Part shown: one piece after another, positions 10,312-18,604 of the stretch
Layout of the letters: the number at the start of each line of letters is the position of its first letter
How positions within the stretch are numbered: the stretch's first letter is position 1
Assembly: GCA_015060975.1 (NCBI GenBank)
Contig: SUXI01000009.1
Coordinates: 61,794-125,793 of the forward strand
DNA: 64,000 nucleotides
Origin: Bacteroidales bacterium
Lineage (GTDB): Bacteria; Bacteroidota; Bacteroidia; Bacteroidales; Muribaculaceae
Direction of reading: 5' to 3'
Translations under genes and position numbers: made by a program
The notes under the pieces: model-generated
What the model was told of the DNA's origin: nothing
The model's database searches: none
Seen by the model: the letters and a program-made list of their open reading frames with translations, nothing else

Positions 10312-12039
10312 TTATGAGAGTTTAAAATTCACAGTAGTTCTATACCAACAACGCATAGGTGAGCCATTAACAACAGCTGGCAAAAACTTAGGGAGTGACT
10401 TAATCACACGTATCGCTTCTTTATCAAGCGATGGATGACAACCTTTAGACACCCTTACCTGACCAATAGAACCATCACTCTCAACCACAAATTGCACAAC
10501 AACCGAACCTTGAATACTCTCTTTTTTTGCATCTGTCGGATATATCAAGTGACTATCAATCCACTTTACAAACGCAACATCTCCTCCTGGGAATTGTGGA
10601 CTACGATCATCTAATTTTTGAGTTTCTTTTGTATTGGATTCGACTTTATCATCTTTTCTTTCTATTATATTATCTTTCTCTTTTTTAGCTTCAACATTTT
10701 TTTCGTTTTTATTTGAAAGCTCAGAATTTTCTCGCTTTTTGATGCTTTGATCGGTTTTCTTTTTTACATTAGATTTATTTACTTCTTTTTCACTTATCGC
10801 ACTTTCATTTATTGGTTCTACTATAGTATCAACATTCAACGACAAATTTTCTTGATTATCCTGTGGAACGTTATACAACATTTTCCAAATAAATATAACT
10901 CCAAACAACAATACAACCGCAGCTATTAATTGCCATAATTTTTTACGATTAGACGATTCTTGATCATTATCTATCTCATACTCATAAACCTCTTCCGCCT
11001 CATTTGAGTCTATTTGTGATTCAGAATTTGACAATTCTTCTATTTGATTATCGTCATTTACAATATTATCATAATCCCCATTCAATAACTTTGTTTTTTC
11101 ATCAACAATAGTTTCATTGCAATTAATGTCATTTTGGTCATCAGTGTTTTTTAATATTACAACCGATGATATATCCATTGTTTTTCTAAATTCCGCAACC
11201 GTTTGTATGCGATTACGAATCAATACCGACATCGATTTTTCTATCACTTGCCATAAACTGTCAGACACTCCCTCTATCCGTGGAAGTCCAGAATCTATTA
11301 TTTGAATTCCAATTGGAGGTTTCTTTCCTGACAATATGAAATATAATGTTGCTCCTAAGGAATATATATCAGTGTATGTTCCAACCTTGTCATTCAAATT
11401 CCCGGTCTGCTCCATTGGAGCATAACCAGGCGTATATGCCAATGCTGATGCTGTGGTTGATTTCTCATCCTCGCCTACGGTCTCATATTGTTTACTTGCT
11501 CCAAAGTCGATGAGAACCACTTCATCATCTTGATTTACCATTATATTTCCCGGTTTCAAATCAAGATGCAACACACCCTTACGATGAATATATTCCAACG
11601 CAGAAAGTATTTGAGATAAATAATTTCTCGATAAATATTCGCTTATAGCCCCATCACTACGCACTTTATTGCTCAATGTAACACCTTCCACATAATCCAT
11701 TACATAGTAAGCCGTTCCATTTTCTTCAAACACATCACTAACTCTAACTATATTTGGATGTCCAAACGAATGTAACCTACGAGCTTCCTTTATAAACCTT
11801 GCCTTTTGTTTGTCAAAAGTTATTCTGTTTGATGCAACTGATATTAGGACACTCAAATCTTCTTCATTGCGACAACATATTGTTTCAATAAATAACTCCT
11901 TTATAGCTACTTTACTCTCAAAATTAAGATCTATAGCCATATAAGTATTCCCGAAACCTCCCGATGCAAGATATTTATTGATACAATAACGATTGTTAAG
12001 CACTGTACCTTGTGGAAGCAAATTATTTTGTGTCATCAA
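10312..12039 (-). CDS. Membrane Ser/Thr protein kinase fused to a TonB C-terminal domain
   Basis: This 575-aa protein has three parts. Residues 18-290 are a Hanks-type kinase: glycine loop LASGGFGNTY (24-33), ATP-anchoring K47 in VAIKE, catalytic loop HLDLKPGN (158-165), DFG (178-180), and GYAPMEQ (205-211) in the activation segment. The catalytic loop has HLD rather than HRD. One transmembrane helix lies at about 369-389. A lysine/glutamate-rich linker leads to a TonB_C domain at 481-575. The kinase is therefore cytoplasmic and the TonB_C domain periplasmic. It lies upstream of the glycogen synthase on the same strand and divergent from the pullulanase unit, so a link to glucan uptake or storage is possible but unproven. 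Confidence 0.9.
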   Translation of the reverse strand: MMTQNNLLPQGTVLNNRYCINKYLASGGFGNTYMAIDLNFESKVAIKELFIETICCRNEEDLSVLISVASNRITFDKQKARFIKEARRLHSFGHPNIVRVSDVFEENGTAYYVMDYVEGVTLSNKVRSDGAISEYLSRNYLSQILSALEYIHRKGVLHLDLKPGNIMVNQDDEVVLIDFGASKQYETVGEDEKSTTASALAYTPGYAPMEQTGNLNDKVGTYTDIYSLGATLYFILSGKKPPIGIQIIDSGLPRIEGVSDSLWQVIEKSMSVLIRNRIQTVAEFRKTMDISSVVILKNTDDQNDINCNETIVDEKTKLLNGDYDNIVNDDNQIEELSNSESQIDSNEAEEVYEYEIDNDQESSNRKKLWQLIAAVVLLFGVIFIWKMLYNVPQDNQENLSLNVDTIVEPINESAISEKEVNKSNVKKKTDQSIKKRENSELSNKNEKNVEAKKEKDNIIERKDDKVESNTKETQKLDDRSPQFPGGDVAFVKWIDSHLIYPTDAKKESIQGSVVVQFVVESDGSIGQVRVSKGCHPSLDKEAIRVIKSLPKFLPAVVNGSPMRCWYRTTVNFKLS

Positions 12040-12120
12040 GATTTATAACAATATTAAATCAATTGGAAGTCCCATCTAAATTAAACGCCAACTGAGATTT
12101 ATAATCAAATAGCTAAATCA

Positions 12121-12128
12121 CAAAGTTA
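12121..12128 (-). promoter_or_regulatory. -7 box for the kinase-TonB gene
   Basis: CAAAGTTA on the plus strand reads TAACTTTG on the minus strand. It lies about 80 bp upstream of the kinase start. Confidence 0.5.
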
Positions 12129-12206
12129 TTTATTTTGAATTAATTCACAAAATTTAATTAGTATAAATTTTAACAATGTAAAAAACACAAAAATATATGC
12201 ATAAAA

Positions 12207-12238
12207 TTTTGTTTATTCATTTTGTTTTTATAGCTTTG
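12207..12238 (+). promoter_or_regulatory. Promoter of the mini-CTD/pullulanase unit
   Basis: A -33 TTTTG (12207-12211) and -7 box TAGCTTTG (12231-12238) are 19 bp apart. The first gene starts 35 bp downstream. The divergent kinase promoter is about 100 bp away in the same 234-bp gap. Confidence 0.65.
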
Positions 12239-12273
12239 TACTTGTAAATAGCAGAATAAAATAAGTCATCACG

Positions 12274-12576
12274 ATGAAACTCTCAAGAATAGCTATAATT
12301 GCGATTTTATCATTGGCATTCATTAGCATGCCAACCATGGTGGCATATCCATCAACAACAATTCAATCTGTTATTAATGTCCCAGCCATGAAAGCCGGGC
12401 ATGGATATATTGAGTTATCGGTGCCGGGAGATGAAGCTATTTCTTTTGCTATATATTCCATTACCGGTCAATCAATCAAAACCATTACAATATCCGGGAC
12501 TATGAAAGTAGAGTTACCTCGTGGATACTATATCGTAAGATGTGACCAATGGTCCAAAACCGTTGTTGTGAAATAA
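12274..12576 (+). CDS. Exported mini-protein resembling a T9SS type A C-terminal domain
   Basis: This 100-aa protein has a signal peptide (about residues 1-24) and then little besides a domain-sized segment. The segment ends with FAIYSITGQSIK, a short hairpin, LPRGYYIVR and a lysine/valine tail TVVVK. That order (IYsitGq, then lp-G-YiVr, then KvvvK) is the pattern of type IX secretion sorting domains, which normally sit at the end of large cargo proteins. Here there is no cargo. It is 30 bp before the pullulanase gene and shares its promoter. It could instead be an unrelated small beta-sandwich protein. Confidence 0.55.
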   Translation: MKLSRIAIIAILSLAFISMPTMVAYPSTTIQSVINVPAMKAGHGYIELSVPGDEAISFAIYSITGQSIKTITISGTMKVELPRGYYIVRCDQWSKTVVVK

Positions 12577-12606
12577 TTGTGATTCTAAAATAATTTATAC
12601 TCAGTA

Positions 12607-14628
12607 ATGAAAATTAATCTATCAAAATTATGCTCCGGGACTGCAGTTTCGGCAGTATTGTTATGTGGAGCGCCAATGCTCTCCGCTCAAACCAATATGG
12701 AAAACGTATATTCGACCTATCCAGCCTACAATGGCACAGATCTTGAATTGAAAGTAGATAACCAAGGCACTCACTTCACTTTATGGTCTCCTCAAGCACA
12801 AGCCGCTCAGGTATCACTCTATGATACCGACCGTAATTCTCCATCGACTGCCGTGCTCGAAATGATAAAAAGCGACAATGGCACCTGGAGAGCGAGCGTT
12901 CCGGCTCAATTATATGGAAAATTTTATACTTTTCGCATCAAGTATAATGGCAAATGGCTCGATGAAACGCCAGGTGTGTGGGCAAAAGCTGTGGGTGCAA
13001 ACGGTCGTCGCGCAGCAATTATAGATTTTTCAACAACCAATCCTATTGGATGGGAAACAGATAAAGGTCCTGAAGTAAAAAACATCACCGATGTTATTAT
13101 ATACGAAATGCACCACCGTGATTTTTCAATTCATCCATCTTCAGGCATTACAAATAAAGGGAAATTTCTTGCTCTCACCGAACAAGGCACCCGTTCACTT
13201 CTTGGCGACAAAACCGGCATTGATCACTTGAAAGAATTAGGCATAACCCACATTCACATTCTTCCATCATACGACTACAACAGCGTAGATGAGACACAAC
13301 TTCCATCAAACGTATATAATTGGGGTTACGACCCTTACAACTACAATGCGCCCGAGGGGTCATATTCAACCAATCCAGCCAACCCCGCCACACGCATCAT
13401 GGAGATGAAGCAAATGATCAAAGCGCTTCACGATGCAGGCATTGGCGTAATTATGGACGTTGTATATAACCACACCGCTAATAATGATGATTCAAACTTT
13501 TCATTAACTGCTCCGGGATATTATTATCGTCATCGTCAAGACGGAAGCTATAGCGATGCTTCGGGCTGTGGCAATGAGACCGCTTCTGAACGTCAACAAA
13601 TGCGCAACTATATTGTAAATTCAGTAAAATATTGGGCTGAAGAATATCACATCGACGGCTTCCGTTTCGACCTCATGGCCATCCACGACACCGAAACGAT
13701 GAACGAAGTGGCAAAAACGCTCAAACAAGTAAATCCACACATTTTTATATATGGCGAAGGCTGGACATGTGGCGACACACCCCTACCCGTTGAGCGTCGT
13801 GCATTAAAAGAAAACGTTGCTAAAATGGAAGGCATTGCAGTATTTAGCGACGACCTTCGCGATGCGGTGAAAGGTCATTATAGCAATGGCGAAAACAAAG
13901 GATTTGCCACAAATGCGCCAGGCAACAAAGAAACCGTGAAAATCGGCATTGTTGCCTCCACAGCTCACCCACAAGTTGACTATTCCAAAGGTAATAACTC
14001 AAAATTTGCATACGCCACTGCCCCAACTCAAATTATTAACTATGTATCTTGCCACGACGATTATAGCCTCACCGACAAGTTACATGTATCTATGAAAGGA
14101 GCAAGTGAAGACGAAATGATGCGTGCTGCTCGTTTGGCTCAAACAATCGTATTCACCTCACAAGGCACTCCATTTATGTTTGCCGGTGAAGAAGTGTTCC
14201 GCGACAAAAAAGGCATTCACAATACTTACAACCGACCCGACTCGGTTAATGCAATCGACTGGACTTTGAAAAACAAAAATGCAGAACAATTTGCATACTA
14301 TTGTGAATTAACCAAACTTCGCAAAGCTCACCCGGCATTTCGCATGACCACTGCCGAAGCTGTAGCCAAACACATTGTATTTGATGATGTAAAAGGCGAA
14401 AATCTCATCTCTTATTCAATCAAAGACAATGCTAATGGTGACGAGTGGAAAGAAATCAAACTTGTTTTCAATGGTTCAAAAGAACCTTGCGAAGTAAAAA
14501 TCAAGAAAGGCGAATGGATTGTCATTGCTCAAGATGGCCAACTTAAAGCCGATGGCATGGGAACAACCAAAGGTGGCAAGATGACAGTTGCTCCCACTTC
14601 GGCACTTATTCTTGCTCGTGTGAAATAA
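12607..14628 (+). CDS. pulA: Exported type I pullulanase (GH13)
   Basis: This 673-aa protein has a signal peptide (to about residue 28, LSAQ), an N-terminal CBM48-like domain (FTLWSPQAQAAQVSLYD) and a GH13 barrel. The pullulanase signature YNWGYDPYNY is present. The catalytic blocks are MDVVYNHT, DGFRFDLMA (nucleophile Asp), IYGEGW (acid Glu) and NYVSCHDD (transition-state Asp). A C-terminal beta domain ends the protein. The enzyme cuts alpha-1,6 branches in pullulan, starch or glycogen fragments, and the signal peptide places it in the periplasm or on the surface. No SusC/D pair is nearby. It forms an operon with the mini-protein upstream. Confidence 0.93.
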   Translation: MKINLSKLCSGTAVSAVLLCGAPMLSAQTNMENVYSTYPAYNGTDLELKVDNQGTHFTLWSPQAQAAQVSLYDTDRNSPSTAVLEMIKSDNGTWRASVPAQLYGKFYTFRIKYNGKWLDETPGVWAKAVGANGRRAAIIDFSTTNPIGWETDKGPEVKNITDVIIYEMHHRDFSIHPSSGITNKGKFLALTEQGTRSLLGDKTGIDHLKELGITHIHILPSYDYNSVDETQLPSNVYNWGYDPYNYNAPEGSYSTNPANPATRIMEMKQMIKALHDAGIGVIMDVVYNHTANNDDSNFSLTAPGYYYRHRQDGSYSDASGCGNETASERQQMRNYIVNSVKYWAEEYHIDGFRFDLMAIHDTETMNEVAKTLKQVNPHIFIYGEGWTCGDTPLPVERRALKENVAKMEGIAVFSDDLRDAVKGHYSNGENKGFATNAPGNKETVKIGIVASTAHPQVDYSKGNNSKFAYATAPTQIINYVSCHDDYSLTDKLHVSMKGASEDEMMRAARLAQTIVFTSQGTPFMFAGEEVFRDKKGIHNTYNRPDSVNAIDWTLKNKNAEQFAYYCELTKLRKAHPAFRMTTAEAVAKHIVFDDVKGENLISYSIKDNANGDEWKEIKLVFNGSKEPCEVKIKKGEWIVIAQDGQLKADGMGTTKGGKMTVAPTSALILARVK

Positions 14629-14651
14629 GCAACACGAAATAACTTAAATGT

Positions 14652-14690
14652 AAACGACATGGCAATACAATTTGTCATGTCGTTTTATTT
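14652..14690 (+). terminator. Terminator after pulA
   Basis: A 10-bp stem AAACGACATG/CATGTCGTTT (14652-14661 and 14676-14685) is followed by TATTTTAA. Confidence 0.75.
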
Positions 14691-15046
14691 TAAGAGAACT
14701 TCTATGAAAAAAATGGAGTTCTCATGCGACTTTATCCTCTTATCATATCACTGATAATCAATATACTATTCGCCACACTAAAAAGAACGGGCAAATTGTT
14801 TGAAATATTTTAAAAAGATTTGCTAATTTTGTGAAAAATACAATTACTATACTCTAAAATTTTATATCATGATTCCTTAAATTAAAAATTCGATAAAAAT
14901 CTTTTATTCATCACATCTACACTAATTTTCATCATAAAAACAATGCATTTCATCATTTTTCGCACTCTTCATGCATCGTGATTATAAAATATAAATCTAT
15001 CTTTGTTTTGGATTTAAAAATAAACTTAACTAAAATTATAAACAAA
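14691..15046 (+). promoter_or_regulatory. Intergenic region with two candidate promoters
   Basis: This stretch has no convincing gene. It starts with a hairpin (GAGAACT at 14694 pairing with AGTTCTC near 14717) whose left arm resembles the end of the repeat element at 20965. A first promoter candidate is TTTG (14799-14802), a 21-bp spacer, and TAATTTTG (14824-14831). A second is TATCTTTG (14998-15005), 42 bp before the ATG of the next gene. The first would give a leader of about 210 nt or a small RNA. Confidence 0.5.
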
Positions 15047-15574
15047 ATGAAAAAAATCAGTATCATTATCGCTTTAATTGCGTGTATTCTTGTTCCTGCA
15101 CAAGTTGAGGCCAAGTACAAACTCGACATTACCCAGAAACCAATTGTTGAGCAACTCAACATAGGCAGAAACGGAAAAAAATGGCTTAAAGTAACCGTTT
15201 ATGACAAGAATGTGAATAAAGCAATCGAACGTGCTCAAATGGATGCAATAGCAGCCTGCTTATTTTATGGAGTTGAAGAAAACCGACCAATGGGCTGCGC
15301 CGAAATTCTCCCTATCTGCAACGATGAGGCTCGAGCATTTTCTAAACACAAAAAGTTTTTTGAAAATTTCTTTAAAGTTGATAAAAAAGGGGAGCAAGTT
15401 TGTTATATGTCGTTTGTTGAACGTGTTCATGATGGCTATCCAACAGGAGAAGATAACATAGCCATAGAAGGAGGCAAACGAAAGGTTCGCATTGAAGTAT
15501 TGGTTGACTATAACAAATTATTAAAACACATTAATGAAAGCAACATTGCTATTAATCTTTCTATTAATGACTAA
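15047..15574 (+). CDS. Exported protein of unknown function, first gene of a secreted-protein operon
   Basis: This 175-aa protein has a signal peptide (residues 1-22, ending VEA). The mature part is a compact alpha/beta protein with KWLKVTVYD, a helix AIERAQMDAIAACLF, and a final strand KVRIEVLVDYNKLLKHI. The pattern of adjacent strands and an AxxxAxxxA helix recalls LPP20/LpoB-like envelope proteins, but I cannot assign a family. A frame from 14978 is longer, but the -7 box at 14998-15005 lies inside that extension, so the start is 15047. It is followed at 24 bp by the first DUF6175-like gene. Confidence 0.8.
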   Translation: MKKISIIIALIACILVPAQVEAKYKLDITQKPIVEQLNIGRNGKKWLKVTVYDKNVNKAIERAQMDAIAACLFYGVEENRPMGCAEILPICNDEARAFSKHKKFFENFFKVDKKGEQVCYMSFVERVHDGYPTGEDNIAIEGGKRKVRIEVLVDYNKLLKHINESNIAINLSIND

Positions 15575-15598
15575 TTAATATTATAGCATCTAATAACA

Positions 15599-16498
15599 AT
15601 GAAACTTTTATATTCATATATAATTCTATCATTATTATCAATCAGCGCATTGGCTCAAGATATAATAAAACCTACAATTATGATTATCCCCGATGCTGAT
15701 TGGTGTATTGCCAAAGGTGATACAACAAGCGATGGTTTGGTCGATTATGAGGCAGCTGTAATTGATGATTATTTTTCTTCGGTTAATGTTGGGTTAGAAG
15801 GGCTCATGGTTCGCGATTACGGATATGAATGTGAGAATCTTTCAGCAAAATTAGAAGACATCAAAAACACAGAAGCCTTATCGATGTTAACTTCAGAGCA
15901 ACTTGAAACATTATCATTGGCGGCAACCGATACCGATATTTGTGTGAGTATTGCTATTTTTAAGAAAAAACATGGTCCAAAAGTGTGGTTTGAATTAAAT
16001 TTCAAAGCATTAGACTCGTCAACACTCCGGGTAATGCACACCGAATCGGTTGTCAGTCCTTCTCGCACAGGAGCCACAGGTTTGATTGATTATTTGGTTC
16101 ATAGTGGTGTTCTCGAACATTTTTGCAATAGTCTTCAAAGATTGTTTGATGATCAAATTAAAAACGGACGTGAATGTCGCTTTGATTTTTCAATTGACAA
16201 CAGTTGTGATTTTGATTTTAATACAACAATAACTGATAATGGAGATTCTTATACAATCGAAGAAATCATAGGGCTATGGTTTTCCGAAAATACCGTTTCT
16301 ACCGGATTCGTTAAAGGGATCTCCAATAGCACACTATCTTTCAAAAGAACAAGAATCCCTTTATTACAAAACGGAAAGAAAATTGATGCCCAACGATTTG
16401 TAAGAGGAATGCGGTCAACGCTCAATAAATATGGAATTAATATGAATATTTACCCACTTGGAATAGGTAAAGCTCACATCGTATTAACAAAACTTTAA
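15599..16498 (+). CDS. DUF6175-like exported protein, copy 1
   Basis: This 299-aa protein has a signal peptide (1-19, LAQ). The mature N-terminus KPTIMIIPDADWC, followed by DYEAAVIDD, LSAKLEDIKNTEA, FDDQIKNGRECRF and a C-terminal GIGKAHIVL, matches what I recall of the Bacteroidales DUF6175 family. No biochemical function is known to me. It is directly followed (10 bp) by a paralogue with the same layout, so the pair probably arose by tandem duplication and may form a heteromer in the periplasm or at the outer membrane. Confidence 0.8.
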   Translation: MKLLYSYIILSLLSISALAQDIIKPTIMIIPDADWCIAKGDTTSDGLVDYEAAVIDDYFSSVNVGLEGLMVRDYGYECENLSAKLEDIKNTEALSMLTSEQLETLSLAATDTDICVSIAIFKKKHGPKVWFELNFKALDSSTLRVMHTESVVSPSRTGATGLIDYLVHSGVLEHFCNSLQRLFDDQIKNGRECRFDFSIDNSCDFDFNTTITDNGDSYTIEEIIGLWFSENTVSTGFVKGISNSTLSFKRTRIPLLQNGKKIDAQRFVRGMRSTLNKYGINMNIYPLGIGKAHIVLTKL

Positions 16499-16508
16499 TT
16501 TTTACTTT

Positions 16509-17459
16509 ATGAAAAAGATATTTTTAATTATACTAATTATTTCGTGCGCAATATCAACTTTCGCGCAAGGACAAGAACGAGATCAAGATGTCAAAAACGC
16601 ATCGATAATGCTTATTCCCGAAAAAGCATTTTGCCTCAATAATGGATATAAGATCGACGAAATGACTCCCGATTATTCCAAAGCATTACTAAATAATGAT
16701 GTTTTAAATTTCATTACCGCTGTAGAAGGTTATTTAGCGGAACATGGCTCGCAATATGAGGCTGAAAACTTACAAGCGACTCTTGATGACATCAGCAATT
16801 CTGAAGCTACTACTGCGTTATTGGATTTAAAAAGCAATGACATTGATGAAATCATCAACAATTGGACTCGTGCAACATTTCACATTTATTTCAGCATAAC
16901 TAAAAGTTCATCAGGAATATATAGCATCAGACTATCGGCAATTGATGTCGCCAATAAAAAGACTCTCTTTGGTGGAAATATACAAACTTACAATGTATCT
17001 GACATAAAATCTGATGCACGCAATAAAGAATTCTTAGATTCATTTATCGCAGCACTCGACCGCCGATATAATGACATTGTGAAAAATGGTCGCAACTGTC
17101 GTATTAAATTCAAACTCGGCAACGATTGTGACCTTGATTTCTTTTCAATGGTGGAATGTGACGGCGAATCAGGTCAATTAAATGAATTAATTGATTCTTA
17201 TATTGATGACAATGTTTTAAGTACAGGATATTCTGCAGAAGAATCAACGGCAACTTCATTGACATTAAAAAATGTACGTATTCCGATTAAAGCATTTGTA
17301 AAAAAAGCGTTTAGTAAAAAGAAAAACAGACCCGTGGGAATTGAAACATTAGACTTCTTAAAAAATTTAAAAACAATACTTAATCAAGTTGGTTTAAATG
17401 CGGAAATATACCCAATTGGAATCGCCGGTGCGTTGGTTATATTAAGCAACCAATATTAA
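16509..17459 (+). CDS. DUF6175-like exported protein, copy 2
   Basis: This 316-aa protein has a signal peptide (1-19, FAQ). The same landmarks as the upstream copy appear in order: ASIMLIPEKAFCLNNG, DYSKALLNND, LQATLDDISNSEA, YNDIVKNGRNCRIKF, RIPIKAFVKK and GIAGALVIL at the end. The two copies differ at many positions, so the duplication is not recent. The spacing of 10 bp upstream and 34 bp downstream supports cotranscription. Confidence 0.8.
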   Translation: MKKIFLIILIISCAISTFAQGQERDQDVKNASIMLIPEKAFCLNNGYKIDEMTPDYSKALLNNDVLNFITAVEGYLAEHGSQYEAENLQATLDDISNSEATTALLDLKSNDIDEIINNWTRATFHIYFSITKSSSGIYSIRLSAIDVANKKTLFGGNIQTYNVSDIKSDARNKEFLDSFIAALDRRYNDIVKNGRNCRIKFKLGNDCDLDFFSMVECDGESGQLNELIDSYIDDNVLSTGYSAEESTATSLTLKNVRIPIKAFVKKAFSKKKNRPVGIETLDFLKNLKTILNQVGLNAEIYPIGIAGALVILSNQY

Positions 17460-17493
17460 ATATCTTAATTATTAATTATAAAAAAAGAATACA

Positions 17494-18552
17494 ATGAAAC
17501 ATTTTATATATTCTCTACTTATTATTGGCTTCTGTTGCGTTACCGCAACAGCTCAACGCAATAACGCCACAAATGATAAAAATCCCGCATCAGACATCGT
17601 AATCTCGGCATATACCGAAGGTTATGATAATGCCTCCACAAAATTATTGCACGATAAATTATTGCGTATCTCAACTATGTATGGCATAGGAGGTTCAAGT
17701 TTTGACCACCGATTTATAATCACTCCTCACATAGTAGAGTTGGAAAGCACAACTACAGGAACAATTCCAGCCCGCACAGTTACCAACTACTCAATTTCAT
17801 TATATATAGGCGATATTTATGAAAATACAGTGCTATCGTCATATAACACCGAAATTAAGGCTTTAGGGAAAAGCAAAAATGACGCATTAAAAAATGCTGT
17901 CAAAAAATTAAATGTTCATGATCCGGATATTGAATTTGCTATAGAAACCGCAAAGCAACGTATTATCGATTACTATAATTCAAAAGCCGAAAGCATTATC
18001 ACAAACGCAAAATCAATGGCTAATGCCGGTGATTATTTGTCGGCGGCAGGACTTCTATCATCTATACCATCTTTCTGCACCGAATTTGAGGAAGCTCAAT
18101 CTCTTTGCGCAAAATATGCAAAAAAACATATTGATGAGACAAACAATTATTACATGCGCAACGCAGAAACAGCATGGAGCACTTCACCCGATATTAACGG
18201 CGCAAACAATGTTTTCGCTATATTATCAAACATTACATTGCCAAATGATGATATAGAAAAACGAATCAAAAGCCTAAACTCAAAAATGAATGACCGCATT
18301 AAAGCTCTTGATCAACGCGAATGGCAACAACAACAAGATATGATAACAGCAATGCTCGATGAGGCCAAACAGATTCGCAAAGATGAACATGCCGAAAACA
18401 TGGCATTTATTGAAGCTGTAAAGAGTTGCGATAATGATCAAAAATCTGACAGCAAAAACAATCGCAAAAAACGTTCTTCCAAAGGGAACAAAGTAGAAGA
18501 CGCATATAATAACAAAACACTTGTTCAAGAACAAATTATTACATGGTTCTAA
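17494..18552 (+). CDS. Exported protein with helical repeat-like region, unknown function
   Basis: This 352-aa protein has a signal peptide (1-20, ATAQ). Residues 30-150 look alpha/beta (DIVISAYTEGYDNAS, RFIITPHIVELES, TNYSISLYIGD, LGKSKNDALKNAVKKL). Residues 150-240 are helical and TPR-like (AKSMANAGDYLSAAGLLSSI). A long charged coiled-coil-like segment and a basic tail (NNRKKRSSKGNK) follow. The first part has the look of CsgG/LpoB-type envelope assembly factors, which is only an impression. It is the fourth gene of the six-gene secreted operon. Confidence 0.75.
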   Translation: MKHFIYSLLIIGFCCVTATAQRNNATNDKNPASDIVISAYTEGYDNASTKLLHDKLLRISTMYGIGGSSFDHRFIITPHIVELESTTTGTIPARTVTNYSISLYIGDIYENTVLSSYNTEIKALGKSKNDALKNAVKKLNVHDPDIEFAIETAKQRIIDYYNSKAESIITNAKSMANAGDYLSAAGLLSSIPSFCTEFEEAQSLCAKYAKKHIDETNNYYMRNAETAWSTSPDINGANNVFAILSNITLPNDDIEKRIKSLNSKMNDRIKALDQREWQQQQDMITAMLDEAKQIRKDEHAENMAFIEAVKSCDNDQKSDSKNNRKKRSSKGNKVEDAYNNKTLVQEQIITWF

Positions 18553-18604
18553 CTAATTCGCAGATTAAATACAAACACTAATATACTAAACAATCAACTT
18601 AATT

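Noticed and set aside
14978..15046. Longer start for the first secreted-operon gene
   Set aside because: It would place lysine-rich sequence before the signal peptide and starts upstream of the nearest -7 box.
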